A stretch of DNA of 64,000 bases from positions 1,840,147 through 1,904,146 of the forward strand of contig NZ_CH672377.1 in the NCBI RefSeq assembly GCF_000153105.1, given 5' to 3'. This stretch comes from Blastopirellula marina DSM 3645. GTDB lineage: Bacteria > Planctomycetota > Planctomycetia > Pirellulales > Pirellulaceae. The position numbers and the translations under genes are program-made. A model generated the notes under the pieces. That model saw nothing but the letters and a program-made list of their open reading frames with translations. It was not told the DNA's origin and searched no databases. Positions 9,269 to 18,433 of this stretch are shown here, piece by piece; position 1 is the first letter of the stretch, and every line of letters begins with the position of its first letter.

Positions 9269-11017
9269 TTATTCTTTAAGTGCGCGACCAACTTCTTCCA
9301 GCGACGTAACGCCGCTGACGGCCAGCAAAATGCCTTCTTCTTGCATCGTGCGATTGCCGGCCTGCTTGGCGGCGGCGCGTAACGTTTCGAGACGCGGCTG
9401 CGACACGAGCGCTTTGCGGAACGTGTCGTCGACTTTGACCAGCTCAAAGATCCCGACACGTCCATAAAAGCCGATGCCGCCGCACTTGGTGCAGATCGAC
9501 TTCGGATCTTCCGGATTCGGCTTGCCGGCTCGATAGAGCGTGTCGACGCGGCCGGCCGGAATCCCCAACTTTTGCAACATCTGCGGCGTCGGCTGAAACG
9601 GCTCGCGACATTTGTCGCACAAGCGACGGCAGAGCCGCATGTTGAGCGAAGCCAGCATCGCTTTGGCGAATTCTTTCGGCTCGGCGCCGATCGCCATGAC
9701 GCGCAGGATCGCTTCGACCGCCTCTTTCGCACGAGTCGTGGTGAACAGCAAGTTCTTTTCTTGCGCCCGATCGATCAAAATTTCCATCGTCGTCGCGTTG
9801 TCGATCTCGCGAAACACAATCACGTCGGGCTGCTTACGCAGCAGCGCCGGCAACAGACTCTCTTGCGTCTGCTTCGCCGGATCGTACTCCACCATCGTGA
9901 CGTTCAGGATATCAGGCTCGTTCGACGTCGTTTTTTCGAGACCGGTAAAGTCGCGGACCAATCGATCGGTCGAGTTCAACCCGATCGAGTAGAGCGTCGA
10001 GAGCCCTCCTTCGGGGCGCGCCGAAAAGATAAACACCCCGTGCGTTTCCAGCATCAACTCTTTGACTTCTTCGAGCAGCTTTTCGCGCATGCCCAGGTCG
10101 ACCAGCGTCGCCAGCTTCGGATCGTCGCCGGAGAACTCTAGCAAGACCCGTTCGCCGGTGGGAACCCCTTGGCTAGAAATCTTGCAAACGTATTTTTTCT
10201 TCGCGATGTTGGCGCCAAACGTCCCTTGTTGCCGTGATCGACGATCCTCGGGTTTCAGATTGGCCAGCAGTTTCATCAAGGCCAACATGAGATCGCTGGA
10301 CTCGCGGTCGCGCGCTTCGCCGGCGTGCCAGACCCCGTCGATAAAGTACTTCATCACGACGGTCTCTTTGCCGTAATCCATCAGGATCTTGCTGGAACGC
10401 CGCTCATCCATTTCGGCGATCAACTCTTTGACCCAGACATAGGCGTCCGGCGCTTTCCGCGCATTATAAAGATTGGCGTTATTCTTTTCGCCGTCTCCCC
10501 CTTGGGCGACCAACTCGACGCTGGGTCCCATCTCCCACGCTTCTTTGCGCTCCGCCGCGAGCTTGCCGCCGGACAAGCTGGACATGACAAACCGAATATG
10601 ATCCGCTGTCAGCACGCGCAGATGCGGATCGAGCATCCCGTTCCGCTTGTTCACATACAGCCCCAACGGCACCGCATATAACGCAATCGCAAACAGAAAG
10701 CCGATAAAAAACGGCACCAGCGCGACAAACGCCCAAGCCAACAAAAAGAAGGGCCAAAAGTTAGCCGCGACCCACACGTTTTGCGGCAGCTTGAGTCTCT
10801 CACAATCTTCGCTGATCCAGGTCGTCGAATAGACCCAGCAAAGAAAGAGACACCACACCATGCAGAGAAAGACCGGATTGACGAAGCCATATTGGCCCGG
10901 CTCTCCAATCCTGGGCCCTGCCGGCGCAGCATCCTGAGCCAGAGCGTAGACCGGCGTTAAAGCAACGACTGCGATTGCCGCCGCCGCGAGTGAGATAAGC
11001 GAAGAAGTGCGCTGCAT
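9269..11017 (-). CDS. Membrane-anchored GspE/PilB-like protein with degenerate ATPase motifs
   Basis: The 582-residue protein starts with a signal-like hydrophobic segment (residues 5-28) and three more membrane helices up to about residue 125, which is unusual for a GspE/PilB ATPase. The rest aligns in layout with the GspE core: N2-like region (residues 130-310), C-terminal RecA-like domain (320-480), and the PilB zinc finger with CDKC and CTKC followed by GGIGFYGRVGIFEL. The P-loop position reads ARPEGGLS instead of GPTGSGKT, so the nucleotide-binding Lys and Ser/Thr are gone. The Walker B position reads DVIVFREI, keeping the Glu. The usual His-box (STLHT) reads TTTRA. It is probably not an active ATPase. 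Its ATG overlaps the stop of the intact PilT-like gene as TAATG. Confidence 0.85.
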   Translation of the reverse strand: MQRTSSLISLAAAAIAVVALTPVYALAQDAAPAGPRIGEPGQYGFVNPVFLCMVWCLFLCWVYSTTWISEDCERLKLPQNVWVAANFWPFFLLAWAFVALVPFFIGFLFAIALYAVPLGLYVNKRNGMLDPHLRVLTADHIRFVMSSLSGGKLAAERKEAWEMGPSVELVAQGGDGEKNNANLYNARKAPDAYVWVKELIAEMDERRSSKILMDYGKETVVMKYFIDGVWHAGEARDRESSDLMLALMKLLANLKPEDRRSRQQGTFGANIAKKKYVCKISSQGVPTGERVLLEFSGDDPKLATLVDLGMREKLLEEVKELMLETHGVFIFSARPEGGLSTLYSIGLNSTDRLVRDFTGLEKTTSNEPDILNVTMVEYDPAKQTQESLLPALLRKQPDVIVFREIDNATTMEILIDRAQEKNLLFTTTRAKEAVEAILRVMAIGAEPKEFAKAMLASLNMRLCRRLCDKCREPFQPTPQMLQKLGIPAGRVDTLYRAGKPNPEDPKSICTKCGGIGFYGRVGIFELVKVDDTFRKALVSQPRLETLRAAAKQAGNRTMQEEGILLAVSGVTSLEEVGRALKE

Positions 11018-12162
11018 TAGACCATACCAGGTTGCGAAACATTGATGCCTTTGAGCGACATCTTCAAAGCTTCCAAATTCGGCGCGACGGCGAAGGCCGT
11101 TTCGCGATCGATCAGGTCGTCTTCAATCAACTTTTTCAAGCTCATCGTGAAGTCCTGCATGCCGTCGTCTTTGCCGATTCGGATCGCGTCAGGCAGTTTG
11201 CTGTCTTTCCCTTCCAGGATCAGCTTCTGCACCATCGGCGTCATCGTCATAATTTCGACGGTCGGAACGCGACCCACGCCCGGCTTGATCGACTTCAACA
11301 GTTTCTGGGCGACGATGCCGCGCATGTTGAACGCCATGGCGCTGCGAATCGAACCATGCATTTCTTCGGGGAACAAGTCGAGAATACGACCAATGGTGCT
11401 CGGTGCGCTCGAAGCGTGAATCGTTCCAAACACCAAGTGCCCTGTTTCCGCCGCGTGAATCGCCGTGAGGAACGTTTCTTGATCACGCATTTCGCCGATG
11501 AGGATGATGTCAGGATCTTCACGCACCGCGTGCCCCATCGCGATTTCAAAGTTCTTGACGTCTTGTCCGATCTCGCGCTGATTGATCAGGCACTTGTCTT
11601 CGGAGTACACAAATTCGATCGGGTCTTCCAGCGTCAGAATGTGCTTGGAATAGTTCGCATTGATCCAGTTCAGCATCGACGCGATCGTCGTACTTTTACC
11701 AGAACCGGTCACGCCGGCCAGCAGCACCATGCCTTGGTCGAACTTGCACAACGACTCCATGATCGGCGGCAGATTCAAACCGTCAAATTGGGGAATCCAG
11801 TTGTTAATGCGCCGCGCGACCAGGCCAAGATTGCCCAGCTGCGTCAGCATGTTCACGCGAAAACGCCAGCGGACTCCGTCGACCTGGATCTGATGGGCGA
11901 AGTCGGCGCCGCCGTTTTCTTCCAAAATTCGCTTGTTGCGCTCATCTAGCAGCGGTAACAGCAAGCGAACCATCTCTTCCGCTTCGACCGGCTCTCGATT
12001 CAACTCGCGCAGCGTGCCGCTGATCCGCACGATCGGCGGTCGTCCGACTTTCATGTGCAAGTCGGAGCCCTCCAGTTTGACGCAGGCTCGGAAGATCTTG
12101 TCGACCTCCAATTCCTCGCGCTTCTGCAGGTATTTGTTTTTGAGTTCTTCTGGGGTCGACAT
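11017..12162 (-). CDS. PilT-type type IV pilus/secretion ATPase
   Basis: The 381-residue protein has the PilT architecture: N-terminal PAS-like domain with SDLHMKVGRPP, Walker A GVTGSGKST at 150-158, Asp-box ILTLEDPIEFV, Walker B DPDIILIGEMRD at 217-228 and His-box GTIHA near residue 249. All catalytic positions look intact. In type IV pili PilT depolymerises the pilus at the cytoplasmic base; related ATPases drive other filament systems. It is translationally coupled to the GspE-like gene below it and follows hisF by 23 nt. ATG 12162 gives the usual family length. No pilin or PilC/PilM gene is adjacent, although two DUF1559 genes with prepilin leaders are nearby. Confidence 0.93.
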   Translation of the reverse strand: MSTPEELKNKYLQKREELEVDKIFRACVKLEGSDLHMKVGRPPIVRISGTLRELNREPVEAEEMVRLLLPLLDERNKRILEENGGADFAHQIQVDGVRWRFRVNMLTQLGNLGLVARRINNWIPQFDGLNLPPIMESLCKFDQGMVLLAGVTGSGKSTTIASMLNWINANYSKHILTLEDPIEFVYSEDKCLINQREIGQDVKNFEIAMGHAVREDPDIILIGEMRDQETFLTAIHAAETGHLVFGTIHASSAPSTIGRILDLFPEEMHGSIRSAMAFNMRGIVAQKLLKSIKPGVGRVPTVEIMTMTPMVQKLILEGKDSKLPDAIRIGKDDGMQDFTMSLKKLIEDDLIDRETAFAVAPNLEALKMSLKGINVSQPGMV

Positions 12163-12185
12163 CTGTTCGTTCTCCGTCCTGTCCG

Positions 12186-12956
12186 TTAGATCCGCACCGC
12201 GACTCCGCGTTCGGCCATGATCCGCTTGGTTTCCGCAATCGTGAATTCGCCGAAATGAAAGATGCTGGCCGCCAGCGCCGCGTCGGCCTTCCCCAGCTGA
12301 ATCGCGTCGGCCAGATGCTCGGGCTTGCCGGCGCCGCCGCTGGCGACCACCGGAATCGAGACCGCCTGGCTGACTGCTTTCGTCACTTCAATATCATATC
12401 CGTCTTTCGACCCGTCGCAGTCCATGCTGGTCAGCACGATCTCGCCGGCGCCAAGCTCTTCCACTACTTTCGCCCACGAAACCGCTTCTAGTCCGGTCGG
12501 CGTGCGGCCGCCGTTGATATGGACTTCCCAGATATCTTCGCCCTCTTCATTTTGGACCCGCTTCGGATCGATGTTGACCACGATGCACTGACTGCCGAAC
12601 CGCCGCGCCGCTTCTCGGACGAACTCTGGGTTTTTACAGGCGGCCGAATTGATCGAGACTTTGTCGCTGCCGGCATTGAGCAAAGCGCGAATGTCCTCAA
12701 TCGTGCGAATCCCGCCCCCCACGGTCAGCGGCATAAAAACCTGCTCCGCCGTTCGCTGCACGACGTCGAGCATAATTGCGCGCTCTTCGTGACTGGCGCA
12801 AATGTCTAGAAAGACCAGCTCGTCGGCGCCTTCTTGCTCATACCGGGAAGCGACTTGCACAGGGTCGCCGGCATCGCGCAGGTTAACGAAATTGGTCCCT
12901 TTCACCACGCGACCGCGATCGACGTCGAGACAAGGAATCACGCGATGAGCGAGCAT
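12186..12956 (-). CDS. hisF: Imidazole glycerol phosphate synthase cyclase subunit
   Basis: HisF joins PRFAR and ammonia from HisH to give imidazole glycerol phosphate and AICAR. The 256-residue barrel has the catalytic Asp in [14 protein letters not shown] (Asp11), DICAS, GGGIRT, the second catalytic Asp in VVNIDPKRV, the [14 protein letters not shown] loop and VVASGGAGK. It heads a same-strand run that continues into the PilT-like gene. Its AICAR product is the substrate of PurH encoded earlier in the window, but the two genes are far apart and on opposite strands. Confidence 0.97.
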   Translation of the reverse strand: MLAHRVIPCLDVDRGRVVKGTNFVNLRDAGDPVQVASRYEQEGADELVFLDICASHEERAIMLDVVQRTAEQVFMPLTVGGGIRTIEDIRALLNAGSDKVSINSAACKNPEFVREAARRFGSQCIVVNIDPKRVQNEEGEDIWEVHINGGRTPTGLEAVSWAKVVEELGAGEIVLTSMDCDGSKDGYDIEVTKAVSQAVSIPVVASGGAGKPEHLADAIQLGKADAALAASIFHFGEFTIAETKRIMAERGVAVRI

Positions 12957-13172
12957 CGGCGACTTTCGAGTTAAATAGTTGCGTAAACGGGAGTTCCGGC
13001 CAGCCGCCAGCAGAAGTTTGGCGACCGAAGAGGTGCAAATCTACTGTAAGCCGAGTCAGGGAGAGGGTCAACTAACCCAGCCCCCTTCCCGACGCCGTTC
13101 TGGCCGATTTGCGAGGTTCCACTGATCGGCGGGTCGCCCTCGGCACAATCCGTAAATCCCCTATGCAGGTCA
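12957..13172. other. Non-coding region between hisF and the DUF1559 gene
   Basis: I see no convincing gene. The region holds the hisF leader and the downstream side of the DUF1559 terminator. With that terminator, the full gene-free gap to 13269 is about 310 nt. Confidence 0.6.
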
Positions 13173-13212
13173 TAAAAAAAGCTCGCGAGCACCCATTGGC
13201 GCTCGCGAGCTG
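13173..13212 (-). terminator. Rho-independent terminator of the DUF1559 gene
   Basis: Perfect arms AGCTCGCGAGC and GCTCGCGAGCT flank a 10-nt loop, and on the minus strand a run of seven T follows. It lies about 60 nt past the stop codon of the gene at 13270-14352. Confidence 0.92.
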
Positions 13213-13269
13213 CATTTTGCTTGACTCGGCATCATTCGCAATGCTGACCCCGCAGGGCGAGCGAATCGA

Positions 13270-14352
13270 TTAATAGTCGCCGATCACCTGACCGTCATTA
13301 CGGATGCCAAGACGTTGGTAGATACCCAAGTCGGTAGCCGTGCCGATCGTGGGCGAGTCGTTATAAGCGCCCGTGCCGTTCACAGGATCTGCAGCCGACG
13401 GGATCGCAAAGTTGATCGTTTCGGCGATCGACTTCACCGAAGCGTCCCCCATGGTGAACTGCGAAACGCCCGGATGGTTGCTGCTAAAGCCGCTCCAGAT
13501 GGCGCCATAATAGGTCGCGCTCGCATCTTGATCTTTGTAGTTCGGCGGAACGCAAACGGTGCCCAAAGTAAACGAAGCGGACGCGACTCCGGCGGTGCTG
13601 GCAAGCGTTTGCACATCTCCATTGCCAGCCCAGGTACCGACCCCTTGATATTCGGCACGTTCGCCGATCAAGAGCGTGTTGCTGGTGCCATCGGTCATCG
13701 ACTGAAAACCAGTCTTACTTTGGGGATACATGACGCCGTTATTTTTGGCGACGTTCGTGTCAAAGAGACCGGCAACCGCGATATAGTTTGAAGTACTCGC
13801 TTGCAGTGCATTAGTAGAACTGAACACGCGCGTACTAGCGGAGGCAGTACAAGTCGTGGGGACGTTGCCGGTACTAGGCGACCTGATACTGCGGCAGCTC
13901 GGCAAAACGCTGGCCGTGTCGCTGGGGCAGCGGAAAGCGTCGATTTCGCCTTGCATTGCTAACAGCGCAGTCGACGCCGCGGCGCCGCCCAGAGCGGTTA
14001 CGTCTTCCATGTCACCCTTGGTGACTAGAATTTGGTCGTAGCGCGCGTTTTGTTCGATCTGCGGCAAGATCAAAGCGCCCCAACCCCAGTTGTCAACTGC
14101 GGTCTTAATCGTCGCTCCCGAGCCGGTGTAATCCAGCCCGCCGCTGGGGAAGGTACGGAAGGTGTCAGCGTAGTTATGGCAAGCCAAGCCAAGCTGTTTC
14201 AGGTTGTTCGTGCAGTTAATGCGACGAGCCGCTTCACGGGCTTGCTGAACTGCCGGTAGTAAAAGTGCGATCAACACGCCGATGATCGCGATAACGACCA
14301 AAAGCTCGACGAGCGTAAAGCCTCGTCGGCGCATACCTTGAGCGTAAGACAT
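13270..14352 (-). CDS. DUF1559 protein with prepilin-type N-terminal methylation motif
   Basis: The 360-residue protein begins with a short basic leader and [17 protein letters not shown], a class III prepilin site (cleavage after Gly, before Phe) followed by the hydrophobic spine. [13 protein letters not shown] and QQAREAARR are typical of the family. The C-terminal H-x9-DG element reads [13 protein letters not shown], and the Gly is replaced by Ala. The family is greatly expanded in planctomycetes and is thought to be processed and exported like pseudopilins, but its job is unknown. ATG 14352 has GGAGAGG just upstream. It has its own terminator and is probably a single transcription unit. 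Confidence 0.93.
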   Translation of the reverse strand: MSYAQGMRRRGFTLVELLVVIAIIGVLIALLLPAVQQAREAARRINCTNNLKQLGLACHNYADTFRTFPSGGLDYTGSGATIKTAVDNWGWGALILPQIEQNARYDQILVTKGDMEDVTALGGAAASTALLAMQGEIDAFRCPSDTASVLPSCRSIRSPSTGNVPTTCTASASTRVFSSTNALQASTSNYIAVAGLFDTNVAKNNGVMYPQSKTGFQSMTDGTSNTLLIGERAEYQGVGTWAGNGDVQTLASTAGVASASFTLGTVCVPPNYKDQDASATYYGAIWSGFSSNHPGVSQFTMGDASVKSIAETINFAIPSAADPVNGTGAYNDSPTIGTATDLGIYQRLGIRNDGQVIGDY

Positions 14353-14823
14353 TGCCTCTCCAAAGAATCCGAAGGGAAGAACTGTTCCGAGTGTGTGCAG
14401 AGATTAAACGAAGAGTTTCGCTTAAAGTTCCGGCCGTGCTTGTTAGAAGATGCGCAAGGCAGGTTCTATAAGACTTATTCAAGATCTCAGCAGCAAAAAT
14501 GTCAAGCGATCAATCATGAAAACTTATTAATCTGCAATCGCAAAAAAACGCCGCGACCACCAAATTTTTACCTATACACTGGCTGCAATGACTCATTTGA
14601 TATTTCTTTGCCGCAATCCGTGCGAAAAATCGCGCTAATCCCCCGCAGAATCGCAGCGATGATCGCGAAATCATCCGGAATGAATTTGGGAATTACGGGA
14701 TACCGAAGTCGGAAATAAAAAATTTTCTCTCCTGCCTTCGGGGCTGGACTCACGGTAAATCTTCGACCAAGAGGGCGAAGCGGCGATCGAACGGCAAAGG
14801 CAATTTTTTTCCGCTTCGCGCAC
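14353..14823. other. AT-rich intergenic region
   Basis: This stretch of about 470 nt holds the DUF1559 promoter region and is clearly richer in A and T than its neighbours. Small reading frames are present on both strands, but none has family-like sequence or a good ribosome binding site. I see no RNA gene. Confidence 0.55.
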
Positions 14824-14852
14824 GAAAAAAGCCTGACGAATCATCGCCAGGC
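14824..14852 (-). terminator. Terminator downstream of infC
   Basis: On the minus strand a nine-pair stem with one mismatch (GCCTGGCGA with TCGTCAGGC) is followed by six T. It lies about 35 nt after the infC stop. Confidence 0.8.
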
Positions 14853-14887
14853 GCTTTTCGTGATCTCTATCGTCGGCCGCTAGAAAG

Positions 14888-15430
14888 CTACGCGCCGGTC
14901 TTGGGGGCGATCGTGCACATCATGCGTCGTCCCATTTGCTTCGGGGTCGATTCGACTTTGCCGAATTCTTCCAGCAGCGCGATCACCTGCTTCATGACGC
15001 GGTGACCTTCGTCAACGTGCGCCATTTCGCGCCCGCGAAACTGGATCGACACCTGGACCTTGTCTTTGTGCTTCAGAAAGGTGATCGCCTGCTTCACTTT
15101 GAATTCGATATCGTGATCCCCAGTCTTGGGGCGCAGGCGAATCTCTTTGGTTTTCGCGTGATGCGAGTGAGATTTGTGCTGTTTTTTGTTTTGCTGATAT
15201 TTGTATTTGCCGTAGTCCATGATACGACAAACGGGGGGGGCGGCCAGCGGAGCAACCTCCACCAGGTCCAATCCAACAGCGCGCGCTTTGTTGAGCGCTT
15301 CTTCGGTGGGAATGATTCCGAGTTGTTCTCCCTCCTCGTCGATTACGCGCACCGGAGATTTACGTATTCTCTCGTTGATGCGTGTTTGATCGCGTTCACG
15401 TTCGCGATCCCGTGAATTCCGGTCTAAGAT
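14888..15430 (-). CDS. infC: Translation initiation factor IF-3
   Basis: IF-3 binds the 30S subunit, prevents 70S joining and proofreads start codon choice. The product shows the N-terminal domain ([40 protein letters not shown]) and the C-terminal domain ([24 protein letters not shown]). I place the start at ATC 15430, which has AAGAAGG 10 nt upstream and gives 180 residues, the usual length. The only in-frame ATG, at 15481, has no Shine-Dalgarno and would add 17 residues. A non-AUG start fits the known self-regulation of infC by start-codon discrimination in other bacteria. The usual partners rpmI and rplT are not downstream; a terminator is. Confidence 0.93.
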   Translation of the reverse strand: MLDRNSRDRERERDQTRINERIRKSPVRVIDEEGEQLGIIPTEEALNKARAVGLDLVEVAPLAAPPVCRIMDYGKYKYQQNKKQHKSHSHHAKTKEIRLRPKTGDHDIEFKVKQAITFLKHKDKVQVSIQFRGREMAHVDEGHRVMKQVIALLEEFGKVESTPKQMGRRMMCTIAPKTGA

Positions 15431-15808
15431 GGTAGTTGATCCTTCTTCGTGGATGGAAATGGGTAAATCTTGGCGCAGCATCAGCCGCTAGTTTTGACAA
15501 GTCTAGCATTGTAGCTATTTTCGGAACAGTTTGCCTCCCGATTTTCAACTCCCCCAAAAATAACGATTCTTTCGGGCAATCTGCGGGGCAAATCACCCCG
15601 CCGTCGGACAAACGCCTCTTCGACTTGAGGGAATCTTCGCGAATCGTCGCCGATTTCTCAAAAATAAGCACGATTGCTCTTGTCGCACTCGCCGATGCAG
15701 TCGACATTGTTCCGACCTCGCGAACGATCGAGGCAAGGATGCTATCAACGTTCGCGCAGTTTCGGTATCGCATTGGGCGCCTCGCCCCACGCTCCAGGGA
15801 GGGACGCG

Positions 15809-17206
15809 ATGAACGCAGTCTCCGCACTACTGTTGACGGTCGCGCTGTCGGCCGCGCCGGCCGGCGAATCGCAATCGCCTGTTCTGTATTATGTGACCGC
15901 CGATTGGTGCGTCTATTGCCGCGAAATGAAGCCAGCCATCGAGCGTCTCCAAGCGGCCGGTTATCCCGTGGTCATCGTCGATCAGGCGCGTGATGCGGAC
16001 ATGGCTCAACGCCTAGGGGTTCGCGGGCTCCCCGCCTATCGTATGGTGCACCAAGGCAAGATCGTCGCTCAGGCCGAAGGCCGCACCAGCTACGACTCGC
16101 TGGTCGCGATGTTTCCCCAAAAATCACCAGCAAGTCCCCCAGTTGCGCTCAACGCCGCGCCGCGACCATCTCCCCCGATGCAACCAGCTCGGTCGCCAGT
16201 GGTGCGGGGCCAATCGCCGGCCGCGCCCAGCGGCAATCCTGCCGCGGCTCGCCAAAAGGCTTTGGCGGCTACAGTACGGCTGAAAGTGATCGATCCCGAC
16301 GGATATTCGTACGGCACCGGGACCATCGTCCATTCGCATCACGGCGAAGCGCTAGTCCTAACGTGCGGTCACTTGTTCCGCGATTCCCAAGGTCGCGGAG
16401 AGATTGAGATCGAATCATTCGCCCCCGGCGCAGCCGGCGCAACTCCAGGACGCCTGCTGACATTCGACCTGGATCGTGACGTGGCGCTGGTCACCTTTAA
16501 GCCAAGCGTGTTGATTGAAGCCGTTGCGGTGCGAAGTCCCGATATGCCGATCTCGGTCGGTGAAAAAGCGTTTACCGTCGGCTGCGACAAAGGGGCGGAC
16601 GCGACCATTCGCGAAAGCCGCATCAACAGTCTAAACCGCTATCAAGGTCCCGATAATCTGCAGGCGGCCGGAGCTCCGATCGACGGGAGAAGCGGCGGGG
16701 GATTGTTCAACGACTCGGGTCAGTTGATCGGCGTCTGCAACGCTGCTGATCCCGAATACGACGAAGGCTATTACGCCGCGTTGAAGACGATCTTCGGTTT
16801 GCTAGAAGAGAAGCAAATCGCCCACCTCTTCGACCATGCGGCTCAACCTCAAGTGGCGCAAAACGCCGCTGCCGGCCGGATGCCGGAATCGCTTTCGATG
16901 TCAGAAATGCCGCCGATTCAACCGATCTCCAATCCCGCCGTCCCCAGCGGCGCGGCGCTGTCGAGAAACGCCCCCCTGACCGGCAACGGCGAACTGACTC
17001 CTCGCGAACGGGAAGTGCTGGAATATCTGCGTCGGCATGGGGATGAAACCAACATCACGCTGCTGTTTCACTCGAAATCGAATCCTGATGCTCAGCCTGC
17101 CGCGTTTACGCTGCCGAGTCGCCCTTCGCCGCAATTCTTAGAGCGAGTTTTAGGGACCGCAGCGGGGCAAAATGGGGCGGTGGTCGTTCGTGGACAAAGC
17201 CAATAG
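15809..17206 (+). CDS. Thioredoxin-like / trypsin-like fusion protein, exported
   Basis: The 465-residue protein has a signal peptide (residues 1-17), a thioredoxin-like domain with an intact redox motif WCVYC (Cys34, Cys37) and the cis-Pro motif GLPAY, a Pro/Ala-rich linker (about 105-150), and a chymotrypsin-fold domain. The putative triad is visible: His188 in TCGHLF, Asp224 in DLDRDVALV, and Ser295 in DGRSGGGLF. A low-complexity tail with LTPREREVLEYLRR near the end follows, and no PDZ is seen. ATG 15809 has a strong AGGGAGGG upstream. It could be a periplasmic protease that also reduces or senses disulfides. The domain assignments are from motifs only. Confidence 0.83.
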   Translation: MNAVSALLLTVALSAAPAGESQSPVLYYVTADWCVYCREMKPAIERLQAAGYPVVIVDQARDADMAQRLGVRGLPAYRMVHQGKIVAQAEGRTSYDSLVAMFPQKSPASPPVALNAAPRPSPPMQPARSPVVRGQSPAAPSGNPAAARQKALAATVRLKVIDPDGYSYGTGTIVHSHHGEALVLTCGHLFRDSQGRGEIEIESFAPGAAGATPGRLLTFDLDRDVALVTFKPSVLIEAVAVRSPDMPISVGEKAFTVGCDKGADATIRESRINSLNRYQGPDNLQAAGAPIDGRSGGGLFNDSGQLIGVCNAADPEYDEGYYAALKTIFGLLEEKQIAHLFDHAAQPQVAQNAAAGRMPESLSMSEMPPIQPISNPAVPSGAALSRNAPLTGNGELTPREREVLEYLRRHGDETNITLLFHSKSNPDAQPAAFTLPSRPSPQFLERVLGTAAGQNGAVVVRGQSQ

Positions 17207-17396
17207 TTCGGCTTATTCTGACCACAAATTCGCACTAGATCGCGCATACTAGCCAATTATTCTCACCGGCCCACCAGGGCGGTGGGAAGCGGCTTCCCGT
17301 ATGGCGCAATTTGCAGCTCTGCCTTGTCGACGACCTATATTTGCTTCGCAGTCTACGTAAGTAGCTAAATTGCAAAGTCCGTCACGAGGATTCCCG

Positions 17397-18173
17397 TTGC
17401 TTCTATTTGCGCTCATTTCCGTCCTGAATCTCATCCTGGGATTCGCCGCCGCCGTGATGCTGGGATATGGCCCGCGTCCCTGGTGGATCTTGTTTGCCGA
17501 TCGCGCGTCAGTCGGAACCGTTCGCATCGAAAAGCTCGAGGACGAACCCCCGGCAGCGGATGAAGCGACGGTCGATACGGATGACGAAGAAGAGGAAAGT
17601 GACGACGGCGATCTCGAAGAAGAAGATGACGACGAGAACGAGGACGCCGACACCAAAGAGGCCCAACTTCAAGAGATCAATGCCGAAAAGTTAGCGAAAC
17701 GCTTAGAAGAAGAACAGCGCCGAGCTTTGGCGAAAGAAGCGAAAGGGCGAGCAGAGAAACAGGAAACTACCGCCAAGCAACAGCTTCCGCCGAAAGCCGA
17801 ACCCAAAGCGGCGGCCGAAGCAGAAGCGGCCGCTCTCGCCCGCGAAGACGTCAACGACGACGGCGACGGCGATTTGTCGTCGCTGGTCGATAAAGAGCCT
17901 CCGGAAACGACGACAGACGATGAAGTCGCAAGTCTCTTGCGCCAAGCGGAGCCTGCGGTCGACACCTATGATGCCGACGAATCCCTGGACGAGATCGAAT
18001 CTCTCCTGCAAGCCGCCGGTCAACTGGAAGCCGAGTCCTCCGAAACAGCGCCGGTCGAAGACGTCGAAGACAAGGCCGCAGCAGAGCCTGTCGTCGCCGC
18101 CGAGAAGACCGAAGCGGAACCAGCCAATTCCGAACTAAGCGCCGCTGAGATCGAAGCGATGTTTAACAGCTAG
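17397..18173 (+). CDS. Membrane-anchored, highly acidic protein
   Basis: The roughly 258-residue protein has one N-terminal membrane helix (LLLFALISVLNLILGFAAAV), then a GYGPRPWW turn and a long, very acidic and Ala/Glu-rich region. A charged helical stretch (EINAEKLAKRLEEEQRRAL) probably forms a coiled coil. Three short motifs of the same shape occur late in the protein: DDEVASLLRQ, LDEIESLLQA and SAAEIEAMFNS at the C-terminus. I chose TTG 17397, which follows GAGGA by about 6 nt; TTG 17370 is in frame but lacks a Shine-Dalgarno. The protein has no family I recognise. It is probably a surface or scaffold protein. Confidence 0.7.
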   Translation: MLLFALISVLNLILGFAAAVMLGYGPRPWWILFADRASVGTVRIEKLEDEPPAADEATVDTDDEEEESDDGDLEEEDDDENEDADTKEAQLQEINAEKLAKRLEEEQRRALAKEAKGRAEKQETTAKQQLPPKAEPKAAAEAEAAALAREDVNDDGDGDLSSLVDKEPPETTTDDEVASLLRQAEPAVDTYDADESLDEIESLLQAAGQLEAESSETAPVEDVEDKAAAEPVVAAEKTEAEPANSELSAAEIEAMFNS

Positions 18174-18433
18174 ACGATCAACGCCGCCTTCGCTTCTGGT
18201 CGTCGTCAGCGAATCTGCGCGATTTCTCTTTTAAAACTGCGGCCTGTCCCATCTTTTGCGGAGATCCGATCTTCACGCTGCGCACGGGAAAAACAAGCGC
18301 CGCGCTCGCTGCAACCGCTTCTTGCTGCGCGGTCGGCGTATTTCATCCGCCGCCTAATCCGAGTAGCCTAATACGCGCCCCGGTCAATCCACATTCTCAG
18401 ACAAGCCTCTTTGCAAAACGAGGTCCAGGCGGC

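Noticed and set aside
14338-14718. 126-codon plus-strand frame in the AT-rich gap
   Set aside because: It overlaps the DUF1559 leader, has no family features and irregular composition.
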